Origin: Laccaria trichodermophora | Lineage: Eukaryota > Basidiomycota > Agaricomycetes > Agaricales > Hydnangiaceae | NCBI GenBank assembly: GCA_018417955.1 | Contig: JACTVC010000042.1 | Span: 124,001-188,000, forward strand | Direction: 5' to 3' | Length of the DNA stretch: 64,000 bases | Shown: piece after piece, positions 52,001 to 63,312 of the stretch | Position numbering within the stretch: position 1 is the first letter of the stretch | Layout of the letters: the number at the start of each line of letters is the position of its first letter | Notes under the pieces: generated by a model | What the model was told of the DNA's origin: nothing | Seen by the model: only the letters and a program-made list of their open reading frames with translations | Database searches by the model: none | Made by a program: the position numbers and the translations under genes

Positions 52001-52942
52001 AAAAGACGTCGTCAACGCAGTTGTGAACGATATTTGTCGACCAAGTCAATGTAAATTTGCTTCCGTGACTTTCAACGTTCGTTGACTCTCATTCACTCTA
52101 GTACACTATTTCCGGCATGGACCTGAGGCTCAGAGCGTTTTCGTAACCTTCGCTTCGGCGTTTCTTGTGAAAGTAAGATTTTATACGCATTCCACTAACA
52201 CGTGTCTAATCCAAGATAGCTTCTTCAACCAAAATTCGCTTCATACCTGACCTCTGAAAATCGCTCTGAAATCCGAGGGCTTGTCCAGCAGGTGATTGAC
52301 CTCCTCGCGTCTCCGGAGGTTGCCATCGACGATCGACACGGCCCAAAACTCTACTCGCGTTTCCTCAGGAATCTACTATCAAAGCCTATGGCAAGGTCGG
52401 ACCCGACCTCTCCGGGATCTAACTCCAACGCTCCTCTGCCCCGACAACGCAATCGAAGGCTAAACTCCGCTTCAGAACAGGCGTCAGATCAGCCGCGGCC
52501 GTTTGAGATACCCTCCAGTGTGTATAGCCATCCTTCTCCTGCAACAAGTACGTCATTGTCGCCTCCGCCCACAGCGGCTGCGTTGTCTTTCGACAACTTT
52601 GCACCCGTCGGTGCTGTGGACCCCTTCGCACCAGACGTTTTGATTGCTTCGTCTATGGACCAATCGCTGGAAGATGGCGTGGATGTGGCGTTTTTTCAAC
52701 CTGCCCTGCCTTTCGACGATGCCATCATGCAAAGCGTGCAATCTCTGGCGGATCCATCTGGCTGGCAAGATATCTCATTACCAGGTATGCATGTTTACAT
52801 CTTTCCAGAAGGCCTCTTACCCATGTTTTTACTCTCAGGATTCAATTGGATGACCCAGTTCCAACAAAATCTTGGTTTGGATTTACGATCTACTGACGCT
52901 GCGATGTTTGACCACACCTCTGCGTATATGACGGGGATCTAG
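49062..52942 (+). CDS. Zn(II)2Cys6 transcription factor, PriB-like
   Basis: A Gln/Ser/Pro-rich N-terminus of about 220 residues leads, across an intron (49731-49777), into the zinc cluster CARCKNLKVRC...CKRCLNGGHDC with C-x2-C-x6-C-x8-C-x2-C-x6-C spacing. RRTPPKREHLISEIQSQAKE gives the dimerising coiled coil. This stretch closely resembles Lentinula PriB, expressed in primordia. An acidic linker follows, then the fungal-specific factor domain (TPMEAEKLFQMYFDRMNLSV, LLDPVLYTAQRTFYRSPFL, LGLAIRTATDLNLHLP, NRTRVWLNCVNLDRSTGSQ). The C-terminus is Ser/Pro/Phe-rich, as in activation domains. About a dozen introns are needed. DNA targets are unknown; such factors usually bind CGG half sites. Confidence 0.88.
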
Positions 52943-53215
52943 ATGCCATGCCATCCCTCTCTCGATTCACTTTTTTTTTCCCTCGATACCTGTATGCTTA
53001 TCCCTTAAAGGCTCATCTGGATGCTCAGTTACCCGTAGTATACCTTATCACTTCTGTACCGGCCAGATGTGTTGTTGTAACATTAACAGCTTACTCTTGG
53101 ATAGAATGACTGTACGAAATAAATACACCTCCCCCATCTTATTACACAAATTAAGACCCTTTCGAACTTTGAACGCCGAGGAGGGTACTCGCTCGAACAC
53201 CGCGATAGCGCAAAC

Positions 53216-55681
53216 TTAAAGCCGAGCATCCTGTGGCATCGCTCTCAGCGCCTGCCGTACGCCTAAGTCCGCCAAAACATCTTCTGCACCGCCGAGAAGG
53301 GCATCAAACGGAATTGTGCGATGATACTGAACAAAATAAATGGTCAACTTCAAAAGAGATTATGGATGATACGCACATGCTCGATGAATTTGCCCATCCC
53401 TGTCTTCGTGACGCCACGGCCGCCGAAGACCTGGACAGCATCTCTTGCCGTGTCTTGTGCACAAGATGTTGAGTAGCTCTTCAAGAAAGCAATTTGTCTA
53501 TGCGACGGGGTCAGATGAGATTCGTTGGCTTCAATTGCGTTTGAAACGTACCCAGCAAGTTTGCTTGCTTGTTGCTTGTAGGACTAAGGATTCAACTTTA
53601 ACTCAGTAAACCTAATGGTGGCCATGAGACAAAGAGAAGTCACCATGTTACACATCTGATATGTGATATTCTCAAGCCAATTTTGAACGCCTGTGATTCT
53701 GTTAAAAAGAGACCAGGACAACACGCTGGGTACTCACTTTCAGCTCGAGAAATCATCCCAGCAATCTTAGCACGAATGACAGCTTGCGAATGTAATGGTT
53801 TCCCGAAAACTTTTCTCTGCGTAGACCACCTATTCACACGTCGTCAGCTCTTTTGTGTAGCCGATTGAACTTGTAGAACGCACTTCAAACATTCTTCGAC
53901 TAGCAGGAAGTAAAACGTAAGTCGAATGGCTGAATACGCAGAACATGTTGCTCACTTATTCCCCTTTGACTTCTTGCTGACGCGCAGCACATCACCCATC
54001 GCTCGTGGTTGAAATTACTAGATAGCGTGTTGATTAATCATTTGTGAGGTGAAGGAGTATAAAAAATGAATGTACCTGAGTATAACAAAGATACCTCCAC
54101 CCTCTTGGCCTAGGGTATTTCCAACGGGAACTCGGACGTTGTCGAAGGTAATGTACGCAGTGCCTGCAGTTGCAGAGTAGCTAGTCTTGATTTGCTTAGT
54201 CTCCACACCAGGTCCCCTCTCCACGAGGATGACCGTAAAACCGTCTTCGGTCTTGCAACCCACGGTAAAGTAATCAGCAAAACTAGAAAATCAGTTAAAA
54301 TACATGAGTCAGGAACCGTAGGCAACGACTCACGTTCCATTGGTGATCCACTTCTTGGTGCCTGTCGTACTTCAAGTCAGCTGGGCTCATATACAACAAC
54401 AAACAAAATCCTTACCATTAATTATCCACTCTTTGCCATCCTCGCTCTTTGTAGCAGTGGTTTGCAAACCCATCACATCACTTCCAGCTTGGGCCTCCGA
54501 TATTGCCAAACATATGAACTTTTTGCCTTCAAGCACCTCTGGCACCACTCTGGCTTTCAGTTCATCGCTCCCGAAGTTAATAACAGGAGGAAGCCCAATG
54601 ACTTTACCACCCAAAAGTCCTAAAACATATCGTCAGGAGAAATGATGAGAGGGAGAAAGCGGCTTGCTTACCATCTCCGTAACCGCGAAGACTCGAACGA
54701 GCGAACTCTTGCGTGATGATCAACTGAATAATATTGAGTAGTCGGCTACCAGTGACAAGATACCACAACCCACCTCATGGAAGTAGTTAAATTCCTCGGG
54801 CTTCACAAGGCCATTCATGAGAACGCGACCTTGAAGGTGCTTTCCAGGTCCCATACGCATGGCGTGCATGTTTAAACCACTAAATCAAACAATAAATTGT
54901 AGAAATGTGGAGTGAGACTGCAAAGCGTACGTCATCTGGTCAATGACACTCTGCGACGGCCGCTTGCCATCCTCTTCACGAGCCTACCACAAAAAAAGTG
55001 AGACCGATACGGCAGCAATACTGTCTCTTACACACAAGGGCATCGGGGTGAACCACCTCATCGAAAAACTTTCGCACCGCGACCTGAAATTTGCGATGGC
55101 CCTGCGAGGATAAAACATTAGAGGGAGGGAGATGATTTTGACCCATAGAACGGTACCTCTGTATAATATGGACTGTGGTATCCTGCTGTCAACCATGTTG
55201 GCTCCGCGTAAGGGACTTGGCTGAGTTCGCCGACAATACTTCCATGTATGATGCTCTTTTCCCCTTCGATCACACCAATTTGCAGTCGCTGGTATTGAGG
55301 CTTCTCCAGAACCTCGTAGCGGTGAAGGCCAAAGAACGCTTCTGTAGCATCTTGCCCAGCTATGTCATACCAGTGTTGAGCACGAAATATACTGCCAAGG
55401 AATCGAAGTTTACTTACCGACCTCCGCGTCTAATAGAACTGATACACCGCCGGGGTGCATCCCCTTAAACTTTGAGAGGTTGTACACCTTCGCATCTATA
55501 ATAATCCACTGGCAAGACTTTAGACGAGTGTCCTACGAAAGGTGCGAGGAGATGGACGAACCAGATCGTCATCTGTGTTGTGCTGCTCCGAGGTGAGCTA
55601 CACATCCCTGATAGTAATAAAGGTTGGACAGACCTTGGCGACCTCGTCTCTTGAAAGTTGTCTGAGCTCTTTCGATGCCAT
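53216..55681 (-). CDS. Cytochrome b5-acyl-CoA dehydrogenase fusion, paralogue A
   Basis: The N-terminal 90 residues form a cytochrome b5-like domain: WIIIDAKVYNLSKFKGMHPG with the haem-ligand HPGG, DATEAFFGLHRYEV with the second histidine. The acyl-CoA dehydrogenase part follows: [44 protein letters not shown] (flavin contacts), [42 protein letters not shown] and VFGKPLHSQAVIRAKIAGM. It ends [20 protein letters not shown] then QDARL. The family oxidises acyl-CoA at the alpha-beta bond with FAD; the b5 domain could accept or relay electrons, which is inference. Start at 55681 is MASKELRQLSRDEVAK. It lies 205 bp downstream of the racemase gene on the same strand. No lesion was seen. Confidence 0.88.
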
Positions 55682-55885
55682 TGCGTTCGCTGTGATTTAA
55701 GAATGAAAACCGAAGATGTGAATGAAAAAACGACTTTTTAAGTCGGTTGAGGAGGGGCAAGCAGAATTTGCATGTGATATCAAGAGTGCAGGAGGAATTC
55801 CACGTGCTTGGGTCTGGACAATCTCAGCCAATAGAAGGCTCGGGATTCCTAATACAAATTGGACTACGATATTGGTACAATCATC

Positions 55886-57452
55886 TCAGAGTTTAGCTTG
55901 GGCAGTTACACTAGGTCTTCGCAACTCTTCTCCCAAGGCTCCGTCCGCTGCTAATCGTGCTCGTTCGATACCATCCAGCCCAAGTTCTCGCAGGATCTCT
56001 TCAGTGTGTAGTCCGGGTCTCAGCGTGCCAGTGTATTTGAGTGCGGGCTTACTCTCCCGTGATTTCGGAAGGGTTGATGCTCTAGGATGAACTGCAGGTG
56101 CACCCGCGTCCAATCCATCAGCCTCAACAGGCGACAGAACAGGTGCGACGCAAGCGTCCGTTCCTAGGAGGCAAACATTTATTTCCCAATAACTGACATT
56201 GTGGGACCCGACATACCATGGAATACATTGGTCCAATATTCCCGCGTATTCGTCAGAAAACCTTTTTCCAGGTATTCATAAAATTTAGGCCACTCTGGGC
56301 GATTGATCTGGCTTTGGAAATTTGGCTTCCACTGATCATCAAACGGAGAAAAGCTCGGAGGCAACGAATCAAGGAACAATTCCAGGAAGGCTTTGAAGAA
56401 TTGCGGCTCGAGGCAGCCAACAGACATCCAGCCGCCACCCTTGCAGGAATATATGTTATAGAAGGGCGCACCCCCGTCTAAGGGGTTGGTCCCACGCTGA
56501 CCACCAAGCATAAGGGAATCCGGAAGCAAGGCGTGAATGAGTGGAAATGAAGCCATATAGCGTGTACCCGAAACCTAACAAAGAAAATGAGGTATCTGAG
56601 AAGAGTGTTGCAAAAATCTCATACCATATCCACGTCAACCACTTGACCCCGTCCCGTTGTTCCCCTCTGTATTAGGGCCAACAGGATTCCAAGCGCACAC
56701 ATGACACCTCCCCCCGCAAAATCGGCGAGAAGATTCAATGGAAATGTTGGCTTCGAGGAAGAGCCTGGTAACATCTACATCAAGGAGATCGTTGTGTGCG
56801 CATAGTTGATCTAATAGCCGTGGTGACTGACTGATAATACGCCGCTGAGGGCTAGATAGTTAATGTCATGACCTGATCAGCGTTTCGAATGAGTTCTTCC
56901 CTCTCATAATCAGAAGACTTACCAGCCATATCCTTGTAAGGCCCTAAGAATAGCAGTAAGGTCAAGATGGTGTTCAGACGTGACAAAATGTTTTTAACCT
57001 GTCCGAGGGAAGCTGTGAGGTACCGTCAGGACTGCGACGAAAACTTTACGCCGTGCGTTCCTACCCCACAATTCTCGCGTAAACCAGTTTTTCATTCAGC
57101 CCTTTCTTCGTGTCGCTGCCTAGAAAGAGCTCTGGCCCAAGTCCCAACCTTTCCAAGACCCCAGGTCTGAACGGGTCGATGAGGACATCAGCAGAGGATA
57201 TCATTTTCCGCAACAATTCTTTCCCACTGGGATTTTTTGAGTCAATGACAATTGAACGTTTTCCGCGGCACAGAACGTCCTTTGAAGTCGCAGACGGGCG
57301 ATCTATGCGTGTAACCGACGCGCCATTGTCAGCGAGCACCAGACCGGCATAAGGGCCTGGAGCGAGGCCAGCAAACTAGAACCGCTTGAGCATCGTAAGA
57401 TTAAAGGAGAAGGACGCCTTACTTCAATGACTTTGAGACCAGCGAGCGCCAT
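55886..57452 (-). CDS. Alpha-methylacyl-CoA racemase (CoA-transferase family III)
   Basis: This enzyme interconverts (2R)- and (2S)-2-methylacyl-CoA so that branched chains can enter beta-oxidation. The N-terminus [20 protein letters not shown] plus [17 protein letters not shown] is the family start. [50 protein letters not shown] with the catalytic histidine, [20 protein letters not shown] with the catalytic aspartate, and [20 protein letters not shown] follow. The C-terminus is [15 protein letters not shown]. Small exons near 57010-56940 must be joined ([16 protein letters not shown]) and do so in frame. It is intact. It starts 185 bp from the divergent dehydrogenase B and ends 205 bp before dehydrogenase A, so all three are probably functionally linked. 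Confidence 0.9.
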
Positions 57453-57637
57453 ATTCAACAACGCACACTGACGATGGAGTATGCCGCTAGTCTCCCGGTA
57501 TGCCGTAGTGTTCGCGATAAATCAACGATAAATAGCCGGTCAGGCAATGTCCGGTTAACCCGCGATTTCACATGGTAGACCACAAACATAATTAGGCATC
57601 CTCTGATTCGGTGCATGAAATTAACGGACTCTTCCAA
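57453..57637. promoter_or_regulatory. Bidirectional promoter between racemase and dehydrogenase B, with CGG-N11-CCG site
   Basis: Only 185 bp separate the two divergent ATGs. At 57537-57553 the sequence is CGG, eleven bases, CCG, which is a symmetric layout bound by Zn2Cys6 dimers of the Gal4 type. AT-rich patches (GATAAATCAACGATAAATAG) flank it on one side. Regulation by such a factor is only an inference. Confidence 0.45.
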
Positions 57638-60515
57638 ATGGCATCCAAAGAAGTAAAGACATTCAGCCGCGAGGACGTCGCTCATGTTCGTCGTGCCAGC
57701 TCAACTTACATTCAACAGTCGCTCACCTTTTGTTTGAACACAGCACAACAAGGACGGGGATCTGGTAAACTCGATGTTACAGTTGTTTCTGGCATAGTGC
57801 AACTCATATTGGACATTAGTGGATCATCATCGACTCCAAAGTCTACGACATCAGCAGATTCAAGGATCTTCATCCCGGCGGTGCGTCGGTCCTGCTTGAC
57901 GAGGAAGTTGGTGAGTCAACTTGAACTTACAATTTCTTGGGGGTAATGATATGAAACATCCCTGTTTTTAAGCCGGAAAAGATGCTACAGAGGCCTTCTA
58001 CGGCCTTCACAGGCATGAGGTCATTATGAAGCCTCAATACGCCCGTCTCCAAATCGGTGTCATCGCGGGCGAAGCCGCTGTCATACACAGTCGTGTAGTT
58101 GGCGAACTAAGCAAAGTTCCGTATGCTGAACCAACTTGGTTGTCGGAGGGTTATCACAGCCCATATTATACTGATGTATCAATTTTGCAATTATCTCATG
58201 ATGTCGAGTTGACGCTGTTTTATAGAACCACAGACGATTCCAAAAGGCCGTTCGAAAGTTCATGGATGAAGTCATTACGCCAGACGCACTTGTTAGTGCA
58301 TTCTTCTGGTCTCCGTTCATATCTTGAGGCTTTGTTTGCAGGCGAGGGAAGAAGATGGAAAGCCCCCTAGTCAAAGCGTGATCGACGCTATGTCGTAAGC
58401 TTCAGTGTGTTCATTAACAAACACGTTTCTCATCGTTACATTCGGAGCAGGAAGATCAATATGCACGCCATGCGAATGGGGCCAGGAAAACACCTGCAAG
58501 GCATGTTAATTGGATGTCCGCATTAAACCTTCATCTCATCCGACACAGGAAGGGAATTGATGGGAGGCATTGTTAAGCCTGAAGAGGTCAGTCGCATTCC
58601 CTCCATGTATACTTTTTGGTACCTAATCTATGCTATCATCGTACAGTTTGACTATTTCCACGAGGTGCGCGACATACATAATTCTAGTGTCAAGTTGTTT
58701 CTAACATTGTTTCAGTTGATTATCACTCAAGAATTTGCGCGAAGTGGATGCCGGGGCTATGGCGATGGTACCGACCTTTTTGGTGGTCACAGTGGAGCGA
58801 ATGCTGACGCGTTCATAATTTAGGACTCATGGCTGGGTCAGTGATCGGCCTTCCTCCCGTTTTGAACTTTGGAAGCAAGGCAATTAAGGAGAAGGTCGTT
58901 CCGGATGTGTTGTCTGGCAAGAAGCTCATTTGTCTTGCTATCTCGGAGGCCTTTGCCGGCAGTGATGTCGCTGGCCTTAAAACGACTGCGCGTAAGACCG
59001 AAGACGGCAAATACTGGATCATAAATGGGACGTAAGTGATTAACTCAATTTTCTGGGTTAAACACTCAATTACTTCAATTTTCAGGAAGAAATGGATTAC
59101 CAATGGAACGCAAGTGGAGTTTGGCTTTTTGTTAGTAAACACACTGATCTATTCCTTAGGTTTTCGCACTAGTATGTTTCACTTTCTATTGAAAATTTTA
59201 GGTCAAATCCAACTTCATTCAGCTTTACTGTTGGTTGCAAAACTGAGGTACCGCCGTCGAGTTTTTTTGAGGGCTGCGATCACTAACTTGTTATGAAGGA
59301 TGGGTTTACTGTTATTCTGGTCGAGCGTGGGGAGGGCGTTGAAACCAAAGCAATCAAGACGAGCTATGTGAGTTTTCATCCCTTTTCGACGATGGATAAC
59401 ATTGGGATAACACCGATTTTTTTTTCTTTGGTAGTCCCCGACGGCGGGGACAGCTTTCGTTACCTTTGACAACGTTAAAGTGCCAATCGAAAACACTCTG
59501 GGCCCTGAGGGAGGAGGAATTTTTGTGATACTCAGGTGTGCGAAGTTCTCAACGCTCTCCCGAATTTACGGGGTGATAAAACTATCGTAGTAACTTCAAT
59601 CACGAGCGTTGGGTAATGGTTTGCTCCTCTGCAAGGAGTCAACGGTTTATCGTTGAAGAATGCCTGAAGTTGGTTTTTTTTTTTTTCACTGAGATTCCAT
59701 TTTAGCTGACAAGGGATACCCAGGTGGACAAGTCAAAGGAAAGCGTTCGGCAAACCCTTAAACTCGCAAGCTGTTATCCGAAGCAAGTTGGCGGCGATGA
59801 TCTCGCGGGTGGAGAGTGTACAAAACTGGCTTGAGAATTTGACTTATCAAATGAATAACATGGTAACTGGGTCTGTCCGTCCGGATTGTCCGTAGCTGAT
59901 AAGTCCGGTCAAGTCCTACAAAGAACAGGCTTCGAAATTGGCAGGGTGCTCACCGTCCTATCTCGATTGCCACACGTAATTCTGATCACATCCTGAAATA
60001 GACCTATCGGTCTTCTGAAGATGCGTGCGACGCATTCTGCGCAGGAAACTGCCACAGACGCTGTTCAGGTGCGGGGAGAAGCTCCGTCGATCGATATCTT
60101 TGGCGCTGAGGTGTATTTACACAGGTATTTGGTGGCCGTGGTATCACCCGCACAGGTAGGCCTCGACATGAAAGTTTGATTCTAGCACTGATCACATTAA
60201 ATCCTCTGTTGCAGGCATGGGATCGTTTATCGAGCACGTTCGTGGTCTAGATTATGTCATTGGACGGTCGACTAATCTGTGTGTTTGTTCCAGTACCATC
60301 GAACCGTTCCCTTCGATGCGTATGTACCCTTCTTTCCAAATCACGAAAATGCGGCTAATCTATGCTACTCAATAGAATTCTTGGAGGAGGTACATCACAT
60401 CTTGAGACCCCATATTGAATGCTCTAACCCACTTGTTGTTGCAGCGGAAGACGTATTGGCAGATCTTGGAGTTCGACAAGCTATCCGCGCCATACCCAAG
60501 AATGCTAGACTGTGA
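57638..60515 (+). CDS. Cytochrome b5-acyl-CoA dehydrogenase fusion, paralogue B
   Basis: The layout matches paralogue A. The b5 domain has [20 protein letters not shown] and [11 protein letters not shown], and the dehydrogenase has [117 protein letters not shown] and [20 protein letters not shown]. About 20 short introns are needed. Two are best read as GC-AG introns (58501-58548 and 59110-59159), the second followed by a 12-nt exon (59160-59171). At least three introns are absent from paralogue A. With these choices the frame is open throughout, so I call it functional. It is divergent from the racemase gene. Confidence 0.82.
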
Positions 60516-60632
60516 TTCCTCGTGGTTTCTAGCCATCACGACACTCTTCTTCGCAATGATACCTAACATACTCCTTCATTTCATAAGTCTATGCATCCAG
60601 ATAACAAAGACACGGCTTGAGGGACATGTAAA

Positions 60633-61562
60633 TTATCTAAATATAGTCTGTTTTTGTCGAAGCCCGGTCGTAGCTGCTACAGATCCAGGTCTCGAGGATT
60701 TCCATGAACCCCATCCCAGTTGCTCAATGATTAGCTTCTTGGCGAATATTTCGCCAAAGCCGAGCATAACACCGTTCACAAATGGTAAGAGCATGTTGAT
60801 AGCCAGCGAAGACAAGAGCGCTTTTATGCGAGTTTTCGTCGACAGAGACGAGTCGAAGATGGCCATGGTCGCAGTCTGAGGAACGGAATGAGGACGGGTG
60901 GTTTGAAGGTGTGGGGAAGGGGAGTCGGTGCGATCTGGGAATGACATGGACGGGAAAGAGGACGTGACTGAGGAATGGACATCCTCCCACCGCTGTGAAT
61001 CGTCTGTGACGCTTGCAGGTTGCTCAACTGTTGTTGTGATTGATGACGAAAGACTCTGATGTTGGCAGCAATATATCAGTCACCTTGCTTGGATGGAAGC
61101 AGTAAGATATGATTAGACATGCCTCTTGCACAACTTGTGGAGCGGAAGAAGGTTCCTCGGCGGTAGCTTCGGCGCCTCTACGAGCAGCTTCCTCCTTCTC
61201 TACCTTACGGATGGCTTCCCACCTCTCTCGTTCCTTTTCCGCCTTGAGTCGGGCTTCCGCGGACTGGGCGCGCCAGGACTGAAGCTGAGCCTCATACTGC
61301 TCCTTCCAGTCGTCTGATCCCTCACTTTTCTCTGATATAGAACCCTCGGTAGACACTTGGGTTGCGGCCTCCGGCTTTGATTCTGGCTGGCTAACGGCAG
61401 CAGAATCGGGTTGCTCAGGCTGGATGGGACGCTGCCGAGGAGGCGGGGCAGAGAAGGATCGATGAAGGGCTGCCTGTAAAAAGGTTTAACGATGAAAAGA
61501 AATAGAATGAAAAGTAATGAACCTCAAGAATGGCGTCGGTTTCGTTTGAAGGTGAGGCCATT
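60633..61562 (-). CDS. mim1: Mitochondrial import protein Mim1/Tom13
   Basis: Mim1 is a small outer-membrane protein that inserts helical proteins and helps build the TOM complex. The C-terminal block TKTRIKALLSSLAINMLLPF plus VNGVMLGFGEIFAKKLIIEQ is the family signature: a single membrane helix with glycine motifs. The N-terminal 190 residues are a disordered acidic/coiled-coil extension (WKEQYEAQLQSWRAQSAEAR, KAEKERERWEAIRKVEKEEA), longer than in yeast. Introns lie near 61474-61524 and 61050-61131; the donor of the second is uncertain (GTGCAA or a GC site six bases later). Start at 61562 is MASPSNETDAILEAALHRSF. It is tail to tail with dehydrogenase B, 117 bp apart. Confidence 0.85.
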
Positions 61563-63312
61563 ATGAAGCGCCCAGCAAAGAACGTCCGTGACTGGGGTGT
61601 TGAGTGTGGTGTGACGGTGTGACAACTGTCATTTTGTCAATTAGTGCAAGAACTGGCAAGCAAGAACTCAGTACTCAACGTTCAACTTGAAGCCAACTTG
61701 GAGCTCGTAAGAGGCTCGATGAACAGGGCCTCAATCAATCATAACATTGAATATACTTCCTTCAACATACTTCGGTATCGCCTCTCTAACTTTCCGCCTC
61801 CTTCACTTTCTGATCTCCTTCGGTCAGCCTCATTTTTGATTATCGTGATGAGAAGTCTTTTACCCACCTCCCTGCTGACCTGGGTATTTGAAGACCGCGA
61901 TCCTTGGTCCTGGCGTTCAACTCAATCTGCGATGTAAAACTCGTAATGTGTTTCACCCTTGGTAAATTTCCGAATGGTTCCGCAAAGATGTTGTCCAGGT
62001 GTGTGTGGTCTGAGTTGTCATGTGGTAAAGCTAAATGAAGTGGGTGGCACTAAGTAATATTCTAGTCATGAACTCAACATGGTTGGCTTTTTATGGATGT
62101 GAAGAGACGACAAGTTCGGCATGTATTTTGATCCCCTGGTCTGACTGCTTATGGTACGTTTGTGCGATTATCGGTAAAGATCTCTAACGTCACGCGTCCA
62201 CCGCTGGTGTTCCTTGCACAGGTATCGATAATTCCATCTAAACGAGGCTACGTTTATGAGTTTCTACATGTCTATAGCCCAAGAAGGCAACTCTGTTCCA
62301 AATCGTGGACATGTTTTCACCTACAACGACGGAAACAATCCTTTTTCGGCTTGGGATGTTGTGCAGGTGCTTCCCGCAAGACGTAATTATCCGTGGAGGT
62401 CGTTGTGCATCATTTGGCGGTCGGCCACGACTCGATGCGCGAGGCTTGAATTTGGTACGATCTCAAGATTCTCTTCAACCCCATGTTTTGCAATTGTTTA
62501 CCAGATGTAATGTCGCGTGACAAGGTATACATGATCCTTCTCAGCAAAACGTAACTCCATCCAAATCCTATATCATGGGTCGACTGGGACGCAGACTTGC
62601 ATCAATTCCTCCTCTCTGTTGTACCACTTCAGACTTTTAGTCTGTGCATCTTGTCGACTTCGCCTCTGACCCGTTCACGAATTCTAGATATGTGCGAACT
62701 AGAAGTGTAAATATCACTTCAACGTATATCTATCAGTGTGATATGACGTGCTTACCATTCTCGCTTGCAGGTTCGGCGACTACTATCGTGGATGCGGAGT
62801 GAGTCACAAAAAGTACTTTCCAGATATTACCTGCTCACCACGTCAATCATCAGCATTTTATAAGGTCGTACTACTCAGGGGAAAAATTCGACTGCAATTC
62901 CCAAACGTGCGGCATCAGCAGCGCGCATATACACAAAGCTCCAAATTGTCGTTGCAACAAGGTGCGTCTCGCGTTCTTTGTATTGATCTGGCTGACGGAC
63001 TCTCCTTTGTTTTTCTCCAAGACTCCCTATGACCATCAAAGAGTCGTGAATATGTTTCATACTCCTTGTGACGAATGCAGATCGTTCGACCGCCTCCCTC
63101 GCTGACGTTCAACCCGAATTTTTTCTATGACTGTTTTCCTATGTATCACAAACTTTGCGCATTTATTTCACCCCCTGCATCGTGTAACAATATGCACCTT
63201 ACATCCACAAAGTATTTAACTTTTCACGTGTCGTGCTTGAGGCTGTCAAGTATCTTCAATCAAAGCAGGTGAATTTTTTTTACATTCCCTGTCTTCGCTG
63301 AGATCAACTCAG
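61563..63312. other. Long gap with coding-like fragments only
   Basis: No complete gene is supportable in this 1.75-kb gap. The plus strand at 62250-62390 is open and coding-like (FMSFYMSIAQEGNSVPNRGH, VFTYNDGNNPFSAWDVVQVL) with an acceptor-like TGCACAG just upstream at 62221. Another piece at 62770-62830 lies after a TTGCAG site. They may be exons of a decayed or lineage-specific gene. I found no inverted repeats or target duplications here. Confidence 0.35.

Noticed and set aside
60970..61140. A further GC-AG intron in the Mim1 gene
   Set aside because: A standard GT donor (GTGCAA) nearby joins the same frame, so the unusual donor is not required.
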